Shown: in pieces, positions 49,324 to 57,297 of the stretch
How positions within the stretch are numbered: the stretch's first letter is position 1
How the letters are laid out: every line of letters begins with the position of its first letter
Source: Cellulomonas cellasea
GTDB taxonomy: Bacteria; Actinomycetota; Actinomycetes; Actinomycetales; Cellulomonadaceae
Reading direction: 5' to 3'
DNA length: 64,000 nucleotides
NCBI RefSeq assembly: GCF_006538745.1
Contig: NZ_BJLR01000028.1
Location: 60,378 to 124,377 of the forward strand
The notes under the pieces: generated by a model
The model's input: only the letters and a program-made list of their open reading frames with translations
Told to the model about the DNA's origin: nothing
Databases searched by the model: none
Made by a program: the position numbers and the translations under genes

Positions 49324-50189
49324 GCACCGTCTTTGCCGCGGTCGCCGGCGCGTGCGCGTTCACCGGGCTGCTGCTCGTCCTCGTCGGCGCCCGCCGCACA
49401 GCCGTCACCGTGCAACCCGTGTCGCGACGCCGCTGGCGCCACCGGCCGGCACGGGGAGCTTGGGCGGGGTGGGCACGGTGGCGGTGGCCCATCGCGAGCG
49501 CGGCCGGCGTGCTGGCGTGGGCGATCACGGGATGGCCGGTAGCCGGGGCCCTGCTGACCGCCGCCGTCGTGGGCCTGCCCGTTCTGCTAGGGACGAGCAA
49601 GCTCGCTGCACGGCGGATCGCCCGCGTGGAGGCAATCGAGGAGTGGGCACGCCGGCTCGCGGACATCCTCGTGGCCGGCGTCGGGCTCGAGCAGGCGATC
49701 ACCGCGAGCCTGCGCACCTGCCCGCCGGCGCTGCAGCCGGAGGTGACCGCGCTCGTCGCCCGCCTGTCGGCGCGGTGGCCCGCGGAGCCGGCGCTGCGGG
49801 CGTTCGCCGACGATGTCGACGACGCCTCCGCCGACCTCGTCGTCGCCGCCCTGGTGCTCGCGTCCCGCCGCCACGGGCCCGGGCTGGCGCGGGTGCTCAC
49901 CGCGGTGGCCGACTCCGTCGCTGAGGACGTCGCGGTCCAGCGCAAGGTGGAGGCCGAACGCGCCAAGCCCCGCACGACCGCACGCGCCATCACGCTCATC
50001 ACCGTAGGGGTCCTGGCCTACGGCGCGCTGAACGGCACGTACCTCGCCCCGTACGGCGATCCCCTGGGTCAGCTCGTGCTGGCCCTGATCGCGGCGGCGT
50101 TCGTCGGCTGCCTCGCCTGGATGCGCGCCCTGACGCTCTCAGCGCCCGAGCCACGGTTCCTCACCGCCCACACGGAGGCGGCCCGATGA
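49320..50189 (+). CDS. TadB-like pilus assembly membrane protein
   Basis: A 289-aa T2SSF-domain inner-membrane platform protein. N-terminal TM FAAVAGACAFTGLLLVLVG, a middle TM pair (about 55-95), a cytosolic T2SSF helical domain (RIARVEAIEEWARRLADILV, AGVGLEQAITASLRTCPPAL) and two C-terminal TMs. It overlaps tadA and the TadC-like gene by 4 nt each. Confidence 0.85.
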   Translation: MSTVFAAVAGACAFTGLLLVLVGARRTAVTVQPVSRRRWRHRPARGAWAGWARWRWPIASAAGVLAWAITGWPVAGALLTAAVVGLPVLLGTSKLAARRIARVEAIEEWARRLADILVAGVGLEQAITASLRTCPPALQPEVTALVARLSARWPAEPALRAFADDVDDASADLVVAALVLASRRHGPGLARVLTAVADSVAEDVAVQRKVEAERAKPRTTARAITLITVGVLAYGALNGTYLAPYGDPLGQLVLALIAAAFVGCLAWMRALTLSAPEPRFLTAHTEAAR

Positions 50190-51091
50190 GCGTGTGGCCC
50201 GTCCTGCTCACCGGCGCCCTCCTCGGCGTCGGGCTCACCACCCTGGTCGCGGCCCTGGCACCGGCGCCACCGAACCTGCACGCCGCCCTCGCCAGGCTCG
50301 ACCCCCCCGTCGCTGTGGCTCGGTCTGACGGCCCGGCCGTGCGTCGAGTCGGCGCACGGCTCACCGGCGAGCTCGAGCGCCGGCTCCTCCCACGCGTCGT
50401 CGAGACCCTCGGCCTGCGACGGTTCACCGCGGACCTGCGGATGCTCGACGAGACACCCGAACAGCTCGCGGCACGCAAGGCCGGCTACGCCGTCCTCGGC
50501 GTCGCCTTCCCCGTGATCCTTGCCCTCGCCGCCGCGCTGCTCGGCGTGCAACCACCAGTCGTGATCCCTGCAGCGGCGGCTCTGGCTCTCGGCGCTCTGC
50601 TCTTCGTCGTTCCCGACCTCGACCTGCGGCGCCGCGCGGCGATCGCCCGCGCGGACCTGCGCCGCGCCACCTGCGTCTACCTCGAGCTCGTCGCCCTCGA
50701 ACGCGCCGCAGACGCCGGCACCACCGAGGCCCTCGACCGCGCCGCCAGCATCGCCACCACCCGCGAGTTCACCCGCATCCGCGATGCACTCCTGCGCGCC
50801 GAGCTCACCGGACAACCGTCCTGGCAGGGCCTGTCCGACCTCGCTGAGGCCACGGGCGTCCCCGAGCTCGGTGACCTCGCCGACATCATGGCGCTCGCCG
50901 GTCACGACGGCGCCGCCGTCTACGCCACGCTGCGCGCCCGAGCAGCCTCCCTGCGCATCCAGCTGCTCACGGCCGCGACCGCCAAGGCGAACGCCGCCTC
51001 CGAGCACATGGTGGTCCCGACCACTCTCCTCGGCGTCGCGTTCATGGCCCTGCTCGCTTACCCGGCGTTCGTCCGCATCCTGTTCGGCTGA
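50186..51091 (+). CDS. TadC-like pilus assembly membrane protein
   Basis: A 301-aa second platform protein. N-terminal TM (VLLTGALLGVGLTTLVAALA), a central pair of TMs (AVLGVAFPVILALAAALLGV and following), then RATCVYLELVALERAADAGT of the T2SSF domain and a C-terminal TM ending YPAFVRILFG. GQPSWQGLSDLAEATGVPEL is the conserved TadC-type loop. Confidence 0.85.
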   Translation: MSVWPVLLTGALLGVGLTTLVAALAPAPPNLHAALARLDPPVAVARSDGPAVRRVGARLTGELERRLLPRVVETLGLRRFTADLRMLDETPEQLAARKAGYAVLGVAFPVILALAAALLGVQPPVVIPAAAALALGALLFVVPDLDLRRRAAIARADLRRATCVYLELVALERAADAGTTEALDRAASIATTREFTRIRDALLRAELTGQPSWQGLSDLAEATGVPELGDLADIMALAGHDGAAVYATLRARAASLRIQLLTAATAKANAASEHMVVPTTLLGVAFMALLAYPAFVRILFG

Positions 51092-51112
51092 CCGCACCAC
51101 CAGGAGGGAACC

Positions 51113-51316
51113 GTGCACACCTTCGCCGCCCTGATCATCCTGAACGGCTACGTCGCCGGCGCGCGGCGTCGGGTCCGTGAGCGCGTCCCCGATGCCGAGC
51201 TCGGCGCCACGACGCTCGAGCTCGTCATCATCACCCTCGGCCTCATCGCCGTCGCGACCGTCTTGGTCGTCGCGATCACGGCGGCCGTGCAGCGACGCGT
51301 CGACCAGATCACCTGA
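51113..51316 (+). CDS. Flp-type pilin-like small protein
   Basis: A 67-aa protein with a single hydrophobic helix (TTLELVIITLGLIAVATVLV) preceded by a hydrophilic segment ending in DAELGATTLE. This is the arrangement of class III pilins: Gly before the helix, Glu five residues in (G-ATTLE). GTG start with AGGAGGG six nt upstream. It is the best candidate for the structural pilin. No separate prepilin peptidase gene is seen in the window. Confidence 0.75.
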   Translation: MHTFAALIILNGYVAGARRRVRERVPDAELGATTLELVIITLGLIAVATVLVVAITAAVQRRVDQIT

Positions 51317-51328
51317 CTACCCGCCCCG

Positions 51329-51784
51329 ATGGCGACACTGTGCGCGACCGGCACCTCGGCGGCCCTGCCGTCGAGGCGACGGCAGCGCGCCTTGAGGAGT
51401 GAACCCGAGCGGGGGTCGGCGAGCGTGGAGCTCGCGCTCCTGTTCCCCGCGCTCCTGCTCGTGGTCACCTCGCTCGTCCAGTACGGGCTCTGGTTCCACG
51501 CACGCTCCCTCGCACTGGCCGCGGCCCAGCACGGTGTCAGCGTCGCCCGCTCCTACGACGCCGACCACAGCACGGCGCCCGCGGCGGCACGAGCATTCGT
51601 CGACGCGCACGGCGCCGACACCCTCGTCAACGTCGCCACCACCCCGATGAGCGCCGGTCCGGGCGAAGTCGGGGTCGAGGTCACCGGACGCGCCATCTCG
51701 ATCCTCCCCGGCATCCCCGGGCCGCCGGTCCGGCAGGCCGCCGAGGCACCGATCGAGCGCTTCACGACAGCAGGTGCACCATGA
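51329..51784 (+). CDS. TadE-like pseudopilin 1
   Basis: A 151-aa TadE-family protein. The prepilin-like motif GSASVELALLFPALLLVVTS begins near residue 31, followed by an extracellular part with AAAQHGVSVARSYDADHSTA. The ATG at 51329 lacks a ribosome binding site; translation may couple from the pilin or start later, near the TTG at 51392. It overlaps the next gene by 4 nt. Confidence 0.78.
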   Translation: MATLCATGTSAALPSRRRQRALRSEPERGSASVELALLFPALLLVVTSLVQYGLWFHARSLALAAAQHGVSVARSYDADHSTAPAAARAFVDAHGADTLVNVATTPMSAGPGEVGVEVTGRAISILPGIPGPPVRQAAEAPIERFTTAGAP

Positions 51785-52212
51785 CGGAGCCGATCTGGGA
51801 CCGCGAGCGCGGGAGCGCCACGCTCGAGCTGGCGATCATCACCCCCGCGCTCCTGCTCGTGCTGGGCCTGGTCGTCGTCGGGGGCCGCGTCCAGGTCGCC
51901 TCGGGTGCCCTCGAGCACGCGGCGGCCACCGCGGCACGCGAGGCCTCCCTCATGCGCACCCGCGCCGCTGCACAGGCCGCAGCCACCGCCGCCGCAGCGC
52001 GTGAGCTCGACGGGCAGGATCTGCGCTGCGCAGCGACCAGCACGACGGTGGACACCTCCGGGCTCGCCCGTGGCGTCAGGCAACCCGCCACGGTCGCGGT
52101 CACCCTGACGTGCACCGTGTCGTTCGCCGACTTCGCACTGCCGGGGCTGCCTGGTGCGCGGACCCTGACCGCCACGGCCACCTCGCCGGTCGACCGGTTC
52201 CGCGGACGATGA
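51781..52212 (+). CDS. TadE-like pseudopilin 2
   Basis: A 143-aa TadE-family protein with ERGSATLELAIITPALLLVL at residues ~9-28 and a repeated-alanine extracellular helix carrying ASGALEHAAATAAREASLMR. Cysteines near residues 84 and 110 could form a disulphide. It overlaps both neighbours by 4 nt. Confidence 0.8.
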   Translation: MTEPIWDRERGSATLELAIITPALLLVLGLVVVGGRVQVASGALEHAAATAAREASLMRTRAAAQAAATAAAARELDGQDLRCAATSTTVDTSGLARGVRQPATVAVTLTCTVSFADFALPGLPGARTLTATATSPVDRFRGR

Positions 52213-52655
52213 CCGCCCAGCCGCGCCACGTCCGGCAGCCCGACCGGGAGGCCGGGTCCATCAGCGTGTTCGTCGCGGTCGCCTCCCTTGGGCTCCTGGT
52301 CCTCATCGGCCTTGTCGTCGACGGCGGCGTCAAGATCCGGGCCGCGCAACGCGCCGACACCGTCGCCGCCGAGGCCGCACGAGCCGCCGGCCAACAGGTC
52401 GCACTCTCCACGGTCGTCGGCACGCAGACGGTGCGGGTCGACCGACAAGCCGCCGTCAACGCAGCCAACGCCTACCTCGCCGCCGCCGGACTGCCCGGAA
52501 CCGTGCAGATCAGCCCGGACGGCACCGCCGTCGAGGTCACTGTGACCACGACCGCGCCCACGGTGTTCGTCTCGCTCATCGGCATCCCGAGCGTGACCGC
52601 CACCGGCTACAGCGAGGCCCGCCTCATCCACCGCATCTCCGCGGAGCAGCCATGA
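52209..52655 (+). CDS. TadG-like pilus protein
   Basis: A 148-aa protein with EAGSISVFVAVASLGLLVLI, the TadG/TadE-like N-terminal helix, and VVDGGVKIRAAQRADTVAAE, typical of 'putative Flp pilus-assembly TadE/G-like'. It lacks the von Willebrand domain of long TadG proteins. Overlaps both neighbours by 4 nt. Confidence 0.8.
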   Translation: MTAQPRHVRQPDREAGSISVFVAVASLGLLVLIGLVVDGGVKIRAAQRADTVAAEAARAAGQQVALSTVVGTQTVRVDRQAAVNAANAYLAAAGLPGTVQISPDGTAVEVTVTTTAPTVFVSLIGIPSVTATGYSEARLIHRISAEQP

Positions 52656-55600
52656 CCCCCACCTACACGCCCGCCCCTCCCCGACCTCGCACCATCGGGG
52701 ACCTAGCCCGGGGCCTCAGCGCGGTCCTCGCGCTGGTCGGGTTCGTCGTCGGGGTCCCGCTCCTGCTCGCCGTCATCGCCCCGCTGCGCCTCCCGCAGGC
52801 CTGGCCGACTTGGGATGCGATCGGCGAAGCCCTGCTCCGACCGGATGAGGGCTCGCTGCTGCTCGGGCTCCTGGCCGTCATCGCATGGATGGGCTGGGCC
52901 GCGTTCACTGCAAGCGTCGTCATCGAGGCCGTCGCCAGCGTGCGCCACGTGTCCGCGCCGTCGCTGCCGCTCCTGATCGGGGCTCAACGCCTCGCCAGCA
53001 CACTTGTGACGACCGCCGGGCTGCTGCTCACCACGGCCGCACCCGTCACTGGGTCCAGCGCCGGCACGCCACCCGTCATCGCGAGCGCGCCGACCTCGGC
53101 GGAGGACAACTCCTCAATGACGGGTACGTCGAAGGCGATGACGGGTTCCTACCGCGAAGTGACGGAGGCGGGCGCGACGATGACGGATTCGTCATCCGAC
53201 GCACCGACCGCGTCGCCGCTGACAACGCCGTCCCCTGCGGTCCAGGAGGAGATCGGCGTCGGGCGGGCGCCGAACTACCCGGTCATCACCGTCGAGCGCG
53301 GTGACACCCTGTGGTCGCTCGCCGAGCGCCACCTGTCCTCCGGACACCGCTACACCGAGATCCGCGACCTCAACCTCGGCCAACCCCAGCCCGACGGCCA
53401 GACCCTCACCGACAGCCACTGGATCTACCCCGGCTGGCACCTGCGACTCCCCGCCGACGCGGTCAACCTCCCGGTCGTCTCGGCGGGGAATCAGGCGAGC
53501 GCTGGTCTCCCCGCGGCAGCGCTGACGCCCTATGAGGTCGTCCCCGGCGACACGCTGTGGGACATCGCCGCCACACACTTGGGCGACGGCGCGCAGTACC
53601 CCGCAGTCTTCGACCTCAACGCCGGCGTTCCGCAAGACGACGGCCGGGCGTTGAGCGATCCCGACCTCATCCACCCTGGCTGGAAGCTGACCCTCTCGGC
53701 ACTCGACCTTACGGCCGACGGGCAGCCCCTCTCCGCCATCGAAGCACCGGTTCTGGCCGCTGCACCGCCGACACACGCTAGTGACCGACCACTACCGCTC
53801 AGAGAGCAACAGCGGGGACCGGATGGCTTGCCCTCGCCGGAGTCCGTGCCGCCGACCGAGGACGAACCATCTGTGCCGCGGGGCCACACCCGGGAACGTG
53901 ACGGCAGCGAGAGCCACAGTCCGAGCGACGACGCAGAGCCGGCCTCGTCGGTCCCCCAGCTCGTCCTGGGCCTCACCGCCTTCGCGGCTGCCGGCGTCAT
54001 CGGGGAGCTCGCCCGGCGCCGCCGCCTTCAACACCGCCGACGCCGCACCGGCGAACGCATCCCGCTCCCGACCCCTGGAACCCCAACCGACGAAGCCGAA
54101 CGAACTCTCCGCACAGCCACCACCCCGCTGTCGATCCCTCAGTTCAAGGCCGCCCTGTTTAACCTCGCCACCCGCGCCTACGGCGCCGAGCGGGACCTCC
54201 CCCGCATCACCACGCTCCACCTGAGCGACACGCGCCTTGAGCTCCACCTCGCCGACGACGATCCCGAACCGCTCGAGCCTTTCACCGCAGACGGTCCCCG
54301 CCTCTGGACCGCCACTACCGCCACCTTGGCGGACGACGTCCCGCTCGACGACGACCCCGACCGGCCCGAGCCATACCCCGCACTTGTGACCGTCGGACAC
54401 ACCGCCGACGCCACCGTCATCGCCAACCTCGAAGCGGCCGGCACCCTTTCCGTCATCGGCGACCCCGACGCCGCCCACGACACCATTCGCGCGATCGTCA
54501 CCGAGCTCGCCACCAGCGATTTCACGGGCCGCGTCGGTGTCGTCACCGGGCGCGAGTTCGCGGCGCTCGCTGCGACGTCCGACGCCGCGCGCCTGCACTG
54601 CGTCGATACGACGGCGCTCCCTGCCGAGCACGCCGAGCGAGCCCGGTCGATCGCGGCGGTGCTCGGGGCCAACGGCGTGGACGACACCCTCCAAGCCCGA
54701 TCGGACCGCACCGCCACCGACACCTGGCTGCCCGTCGTCTACCTCGACACCTCCGGACACGAAGGTTGGCGCCCACCGACGCCCTGGTCCGGATCGGTCC
54801 TGCTCACCACACGCTCGCTCGACGGCTCTTGGACGCTCAGGGCGGAGGCCGACGGCTCTTGGACGCTCAGGGCGGAGGCCGACGGCTCTGCCACGCTCGA
54901 GCCAGCAGGGACGGAGCTCACGGTGTCTCGGCTGACCGCGGAGGACCTGGCTCGGATCGCTGACCTACTGGCGACCGCGGAAGCAGGCTCTGCTCCGCTG
55001 TCGGGGCTCGACGCGCAGTCGAGCGACGTCGACGACAGCGAATCCGCCCACGCGCTGGCGGCGATCTCAGCCCCGGACGCACCCTCGCGTGCAGGCATGG
55101 GTACCGGCACAGAACTTCGCATCAACGTTCTGGGTCCCATCGAGGTCCTCGGACTACCCACCGGAGCCCGCCCGCTCGGCAAGCGCTCGACCGAGCTCCT
55201 CGTCTACCTCGCGCTGCGCGGTAGGGCGACCGGCCCTGAGCTCGACGACGTCCTCTGGCACGGGCGACGCGTCGACAACCAGACCCGCAACAGCCTCATC
55301 TATCGAACCCGCCAACGGGTCGGAGCTCACAACCTCCCACCCGTCGACGCCGACGGCCACTACCACCTCGGCCCCGACGTGACCTGCGACTGGAACTACT
55401 TCCGGCGCCTGGCAGAGAGAGGGCTCGCGACCGGCACAGACGAGGTTCAGGCGCTGCGGGAAGCCCTCGAGCTCGTGCGCGATCGCCCGCTGTGTGGGAT
55501 CGCCGGTAGCGAGTACAGCTGGGCCGAGCACGACACACAGCAGATCGTCGCCGCGATCATCGACGTCGCGCACATCCTGTCGAGACGACTCCAAACCCTC

Positions 55601-55780
55601 GGTGACTCCCGGGGGGCGATCCTGGCGGCCACGCGTGGTCTGCTCGCCGAGGCCTGCTCCGAGACGCTCTACGACGACGCGATCGGCGCCGCGAAGGCGC
55701 TCGGGGACGGGGAGGTAGCCGAGCGGTTGTCCGTCCGACTTCGCGCCACGCTGGAAGAGCTCGATCCGGAGTACGCCTAG
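52652..55780 (+). CDS. Membrane-spanning LysM / BTAD (SARP-type) transcriptional regulator
   Basis: A 1042-aa protein. Three N-terminal TMs (about 20-45, 70-95, 107-130) lead to an outside segment rich in Thr/Ser/Met with repeated MTG/MTD. Two LysM domains follow: VITVERGDTLWSLAERHLSS near 210 and YEVVPGDTLWDIAATHLGDG near 293. TM4 (about 435-455) returns to the cytoplasm, then a Pro/Glu linker, and a C-terminal winged-helix plus bacterial transcriptional activator domain from ~820 (LRINVLGPIEVLGLPTGARP, RNSLIYRTRQRVGAHNLP). This reads as a cell-wall sensor wired to a DNA-binding output. It closes the Tad operon. Confidence 0.85.
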   Translation: MTPTYTPAPPRPRTIGDLARGLSAVLALVGFVVGVPLLLAVIAPLRLPQAWPTWDAIGEALLRPDEGSLLLGLLAVIAWMGWAAFTASVVIEAVASVRHVSAPSLPLLIGAQRLASTLVTTAGLLLTTAAPVTGSSAGTPPVIASAPTSAEDNSSMTGTSKAMTGSYREVTEAGATMTDSSSDAPTASPLTTPSPAVQEEIGVGRAPNYPVITVERGDTLWSLAERHLSSGHRYTEIRDLNLGQPQPDGQTLTDSHWIYPGWHLRLPADAVNLPVVSAGNQASAGLPAAALTPYEVVPGDTLWDIAATHLGDGAQYPAVFDLNAGVPQDDGRALSDPDLIHPGWKLTLSALDLTADGQPLSAIEAPVLAAAPPTHASDRPLPLREQQRGPDGLPSPESVPPTEDEPSVPRGHTRERDGSESHSPSDDAEPASSVPQLVLGLTAFAAAGVIGELARRRRLQHRRRRTGERIPLPTPGTPTDEAERTLRTATTPLSIPQFKAALFNLATRAYGAERDLPRITTLHLSDTRLELHLADDDPEPLEPFTADGPRLWTATTATLADDVPLDDDPDRPEPYPALVTVGHTADATVIANLEAAGTLSVIGDPDAAHDTIRAIVTELATSDFTGRVGVVTGREFAALAATSDAARLHCVDTTALPAEHAERARSIAAVLGANGVDDTLQARSDRTATDTWLPVVYLDTSGHEGWRPPTPWSGSVLLTTRSLDGSWTLRAEADGSWTLRAEADGSATLEPAGTELTVSRLTAEDLARIADLLATAEAGSAPLSGLDAQSSDVDDSESAHALAAISAPDAPSRAGMGTGTELRINVLGPIEVLGLPTGARPLGKRSTELLVYLALRGRATGPELDDVLWHGRRVDNQTRNSLIYRTRQRVGAHNLPPVDADGHYHLGPDVTCDWNYFRRLAERGLATGTDEVQALREALELVRDRPLCGIAGSEYSWAEHDTQQIVAAIIDVAHILSRRLQTLGDSRGAILAATRGLLAEACSETLYDDAIGAAKALGDGEVAERLSVRLRATLEELDPEYA
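53071..53196. repeat. Second cluster of GATGACGGGT motifs, inside the LysM/BTAD gene
   Basis: ACCCGTCATC at 53071-53080, AATGACGGGT at 53116, GATGACGGGT at 53137-53146, GATGACGGAT at 53179 and CGTCATC at 53190. The last two form the inverted repeat GATGACG-GATT-CGTCATC. The same decamer clusters upstream of the operon at 43438-43596. Confidence 0.6.
54821..54889 (+). repeat. 30-bp tandem repeat within the LysM/BTAD gene
   Basis: Two identical 30-bp units at 54821-54850 and 54851-54880, beginning GACGGCTCTTGGACGCTCAG, plus a partial third (54881-54889). In frame they encode DGSWTLRAEA twice, then DGSATLEPAG. This is a recent slippage-type duplication in the linker before the regulatory domain. 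Confidence 0.85.
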
Positions 55781-55841
55781 AGCGTGTCTCGCAGTAGTCA
55801 GTGCTGGTTGCCCTGATGCTGGTGCCCCACCGTCCGCACAC

Positions 55842-55922
55842 GCGATTCTGATCGTGATGGCCGCCTGGGCTGTCGTCCCCCTCGCGGCGCCCGTCGTCTC
55901 GCTGCAGCGACGCGACGCCTGA
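55842..55922 (+). pseudogene. C-terminal remnant of an ABC-2-type permease
   Basis: A 26-codon open tail (AILIVMAAWAVVPLAAPVVS, then LQRRDA and stop) resembles the last TM and positively charged end of ABC-2 exporter permeases. There is no start or upstream body; the frame meets Tad-operon DNA. It is a fragment left by rearrangement. Confidence 0.4.
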
Positions 55923-55958
55923 CGCTCTCCGTCTCGGAGGTCCCAAGGAGCCGAGGAC

Positions 55959-56536
55959 ATGGCTGCGGAGAATTTCGCCGTCACCGAGCACCTGGTGCTG
56001 CGCCCGATGGCGAGCGGCGACGCCGCGGCCCTGGCGGCGTACCGCAGCGATCCGATGCAGGCCCGCTACCAGTCGTGGGAGACGCCCTACGCAGTGGACA
56101 CCGCCCAGGCGCTCACCGCCGAGATGCGCGATGTGCGGTTCGCGCAGCCCGGCTCCTGGCTCCAGGTCGCCATCGAGTCCGCCGGGCGGCTGATCGGCGA
56201 CGTCGCGGTCCGCGTCGACGGGGACGATCCCCGTCAGGCCGAAGTCGGGTTCACGCTCGCGGCTGACGCGCAAGGCCGCGGGTTCGCCACGGAGGCACTG
56301 CGCGCGGTCATTCCGCTGCTGTTCACCGAGCACGGCATGCACCGGATCACCGCGGTCTGCGACACCCGCAACGACCGCTCCGTGGCACTACTCGAGCGCG
56401 TCGGCATGCATGCGCCGCGAAGCGCACCACCGGAGATCCGCTTGGTGGAAAGGCGAGTTGACTGACGAGTACGTGTACGCCGTCCTCGCCGAGGAGTGGC
56501 GGGACGAGGAGCCTGAGGCCACTAGGTTGAACCCGC
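55959..56536 (+). pseudogene. RimJ/RimL-type GNAT acetyltransferase broken by a 4-bp duplication
   Basis: ATG at 55959 with AGGAG upstream. The GNAT core is intact (HLVLRPMASGDAAALAAYRS, LAADAQGRGFATEALRAVIP, HGMHRITAVCDTRNDRSVAL). At 56406-56413 ATGCATGC replaces a single ATGC, so the frame as read ends RVGMHAPRSAPPEIRLVERR and stops at 56465. The other frame gives the normal ending: GM-RREAHHRRS, then AWWKGELTDEYVYAVLAEEW. The gene's own stop appears to be lost at the junction near 56525 with the FtsK-like fragment. Confidence 0.7.
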
Positions 56537-56965
56537 CGTCGGGACGTGGGGTGACCTGCACGTCCCACGGCTTCACGGACAGGGCGACGGGGACCGCGCC
56601 GCGGCAGCGGGCGGCCGTCGGTCATCTTCGTCAGGGTGGGCTTGCCGAGGAACGGTTTTAACCCGGTCAGGTAGCAGCCGGGGTTCTGGTCCTCGAGCTT
56701 CCCGGCGACCTTGTCCCCGTCGGCGGGCTTGGTCCCGCGCGCCAGGCCCAACTCGACGGCGTCCTTGGTCTTCGCGGCGGCGGTGACCTCGGTGATGGCG
56801 CCGGGTGGCGACTGCGACCCGCTCGGCCGGGGCGATGTGCTGGATCTCGAACCCGTCGCCGTGCTTCTGGGCGATCAATCTGACCAGCGCAGTGCGGTGG
56901 CGGGCAGGGGCGAACCCAGGCGGCAGCTTGACGCTGATCCGCTCGATGGAGCTCGTGCTCGCCAT
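56527..56965 (-). pseudogene. 5' fragment of an FtsK/SpoIIIE-like transfer protein, frameshifted
   Basis: From the ATG at 56965 the reading is SIERISVKLPPGFAPARHRT, then ALVRLIAQKHGDGFEIQHIA. It jumps frame near 56810 to AITEVTAAAKTKDAVELGLA and GYL-like GCYLTGLKPFLGKPTLTKMT, and again near 56610 to ALSVKPWDVQVTPRPDGGFN. Then homology stops where antisense GNAT begins. I recognise this as resembling the N-terminal part of FtsK-type translocases of actinobacterial integrative elements; that family call is from memory and moderate. At least two frameshifts and a 3' truncation. Confidence 0.45.
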
Positions 56966-57009
56966 GCCCACCCTGCGCCTGTCCGCCAGGGACCATGCGC
57001 AGAACATCC

Positions 57010-57044
57010 GGAGCCCCCGACCGCGGGTGTGCGGCGGGGGCTCC
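57010..57044 (-). terminator. Hairpin downstream of the Ig-like fragment
   Basis: Perfect 10-bp stem GGAGCCCCCG/CGGGGGCTCC (57010-57019 and 57035-57044), 12 nt past the stop of the fragment. Confidence 0.5.
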
Positions 57045-57055
57045 AGTGCGCGCGG

Positions 57056-57186
57056 TCAGGCGATCGGTACGAGCACCTCGACGGTCTTCGTCGCGGCGCC
57101 GTTGACCTTCGCGGAGCCGTCGTAGACGGCGGTCAGCTGGTGCGTGCCGGGCGCGAGGTCGACGACCACGACGCCCTTCCTGAAGC
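57056..57186 (-). pseudogene. C-terminal remnant of an extracellular Ig-like (Big_3_5) repeat protein
   Basis: About 42 codons reading VVVVDLAPGTHQLTAVYDGS, then AKVNGAATKTVEVLVPIA and stop. This is the ending typical of bacterial Ig-like domain repeats in secreted proteins. No start, and upstream sequence does not continue the domain. It retains its own terminator hairpin. Confidence 0.5.
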
Positions 57187-57297
57187 GACGGGACACCAAG
57201 CGATCACTGTGGGGTTGACCGGCACCTAGCATCGCAGGCGGCGTACCCCGGTGCAGAGGTTCACCGTAGGTGTCGGGGTTCAGCGCCCCAGCTCGAC

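Noticed and set aside
55781..55841. Insertion-sequence end after the BTAD gene (GTGTCTCGCAGTAG)
   Set aside because: It resembles some IS termini, but no inverted partner, target duplication or transposase was found.
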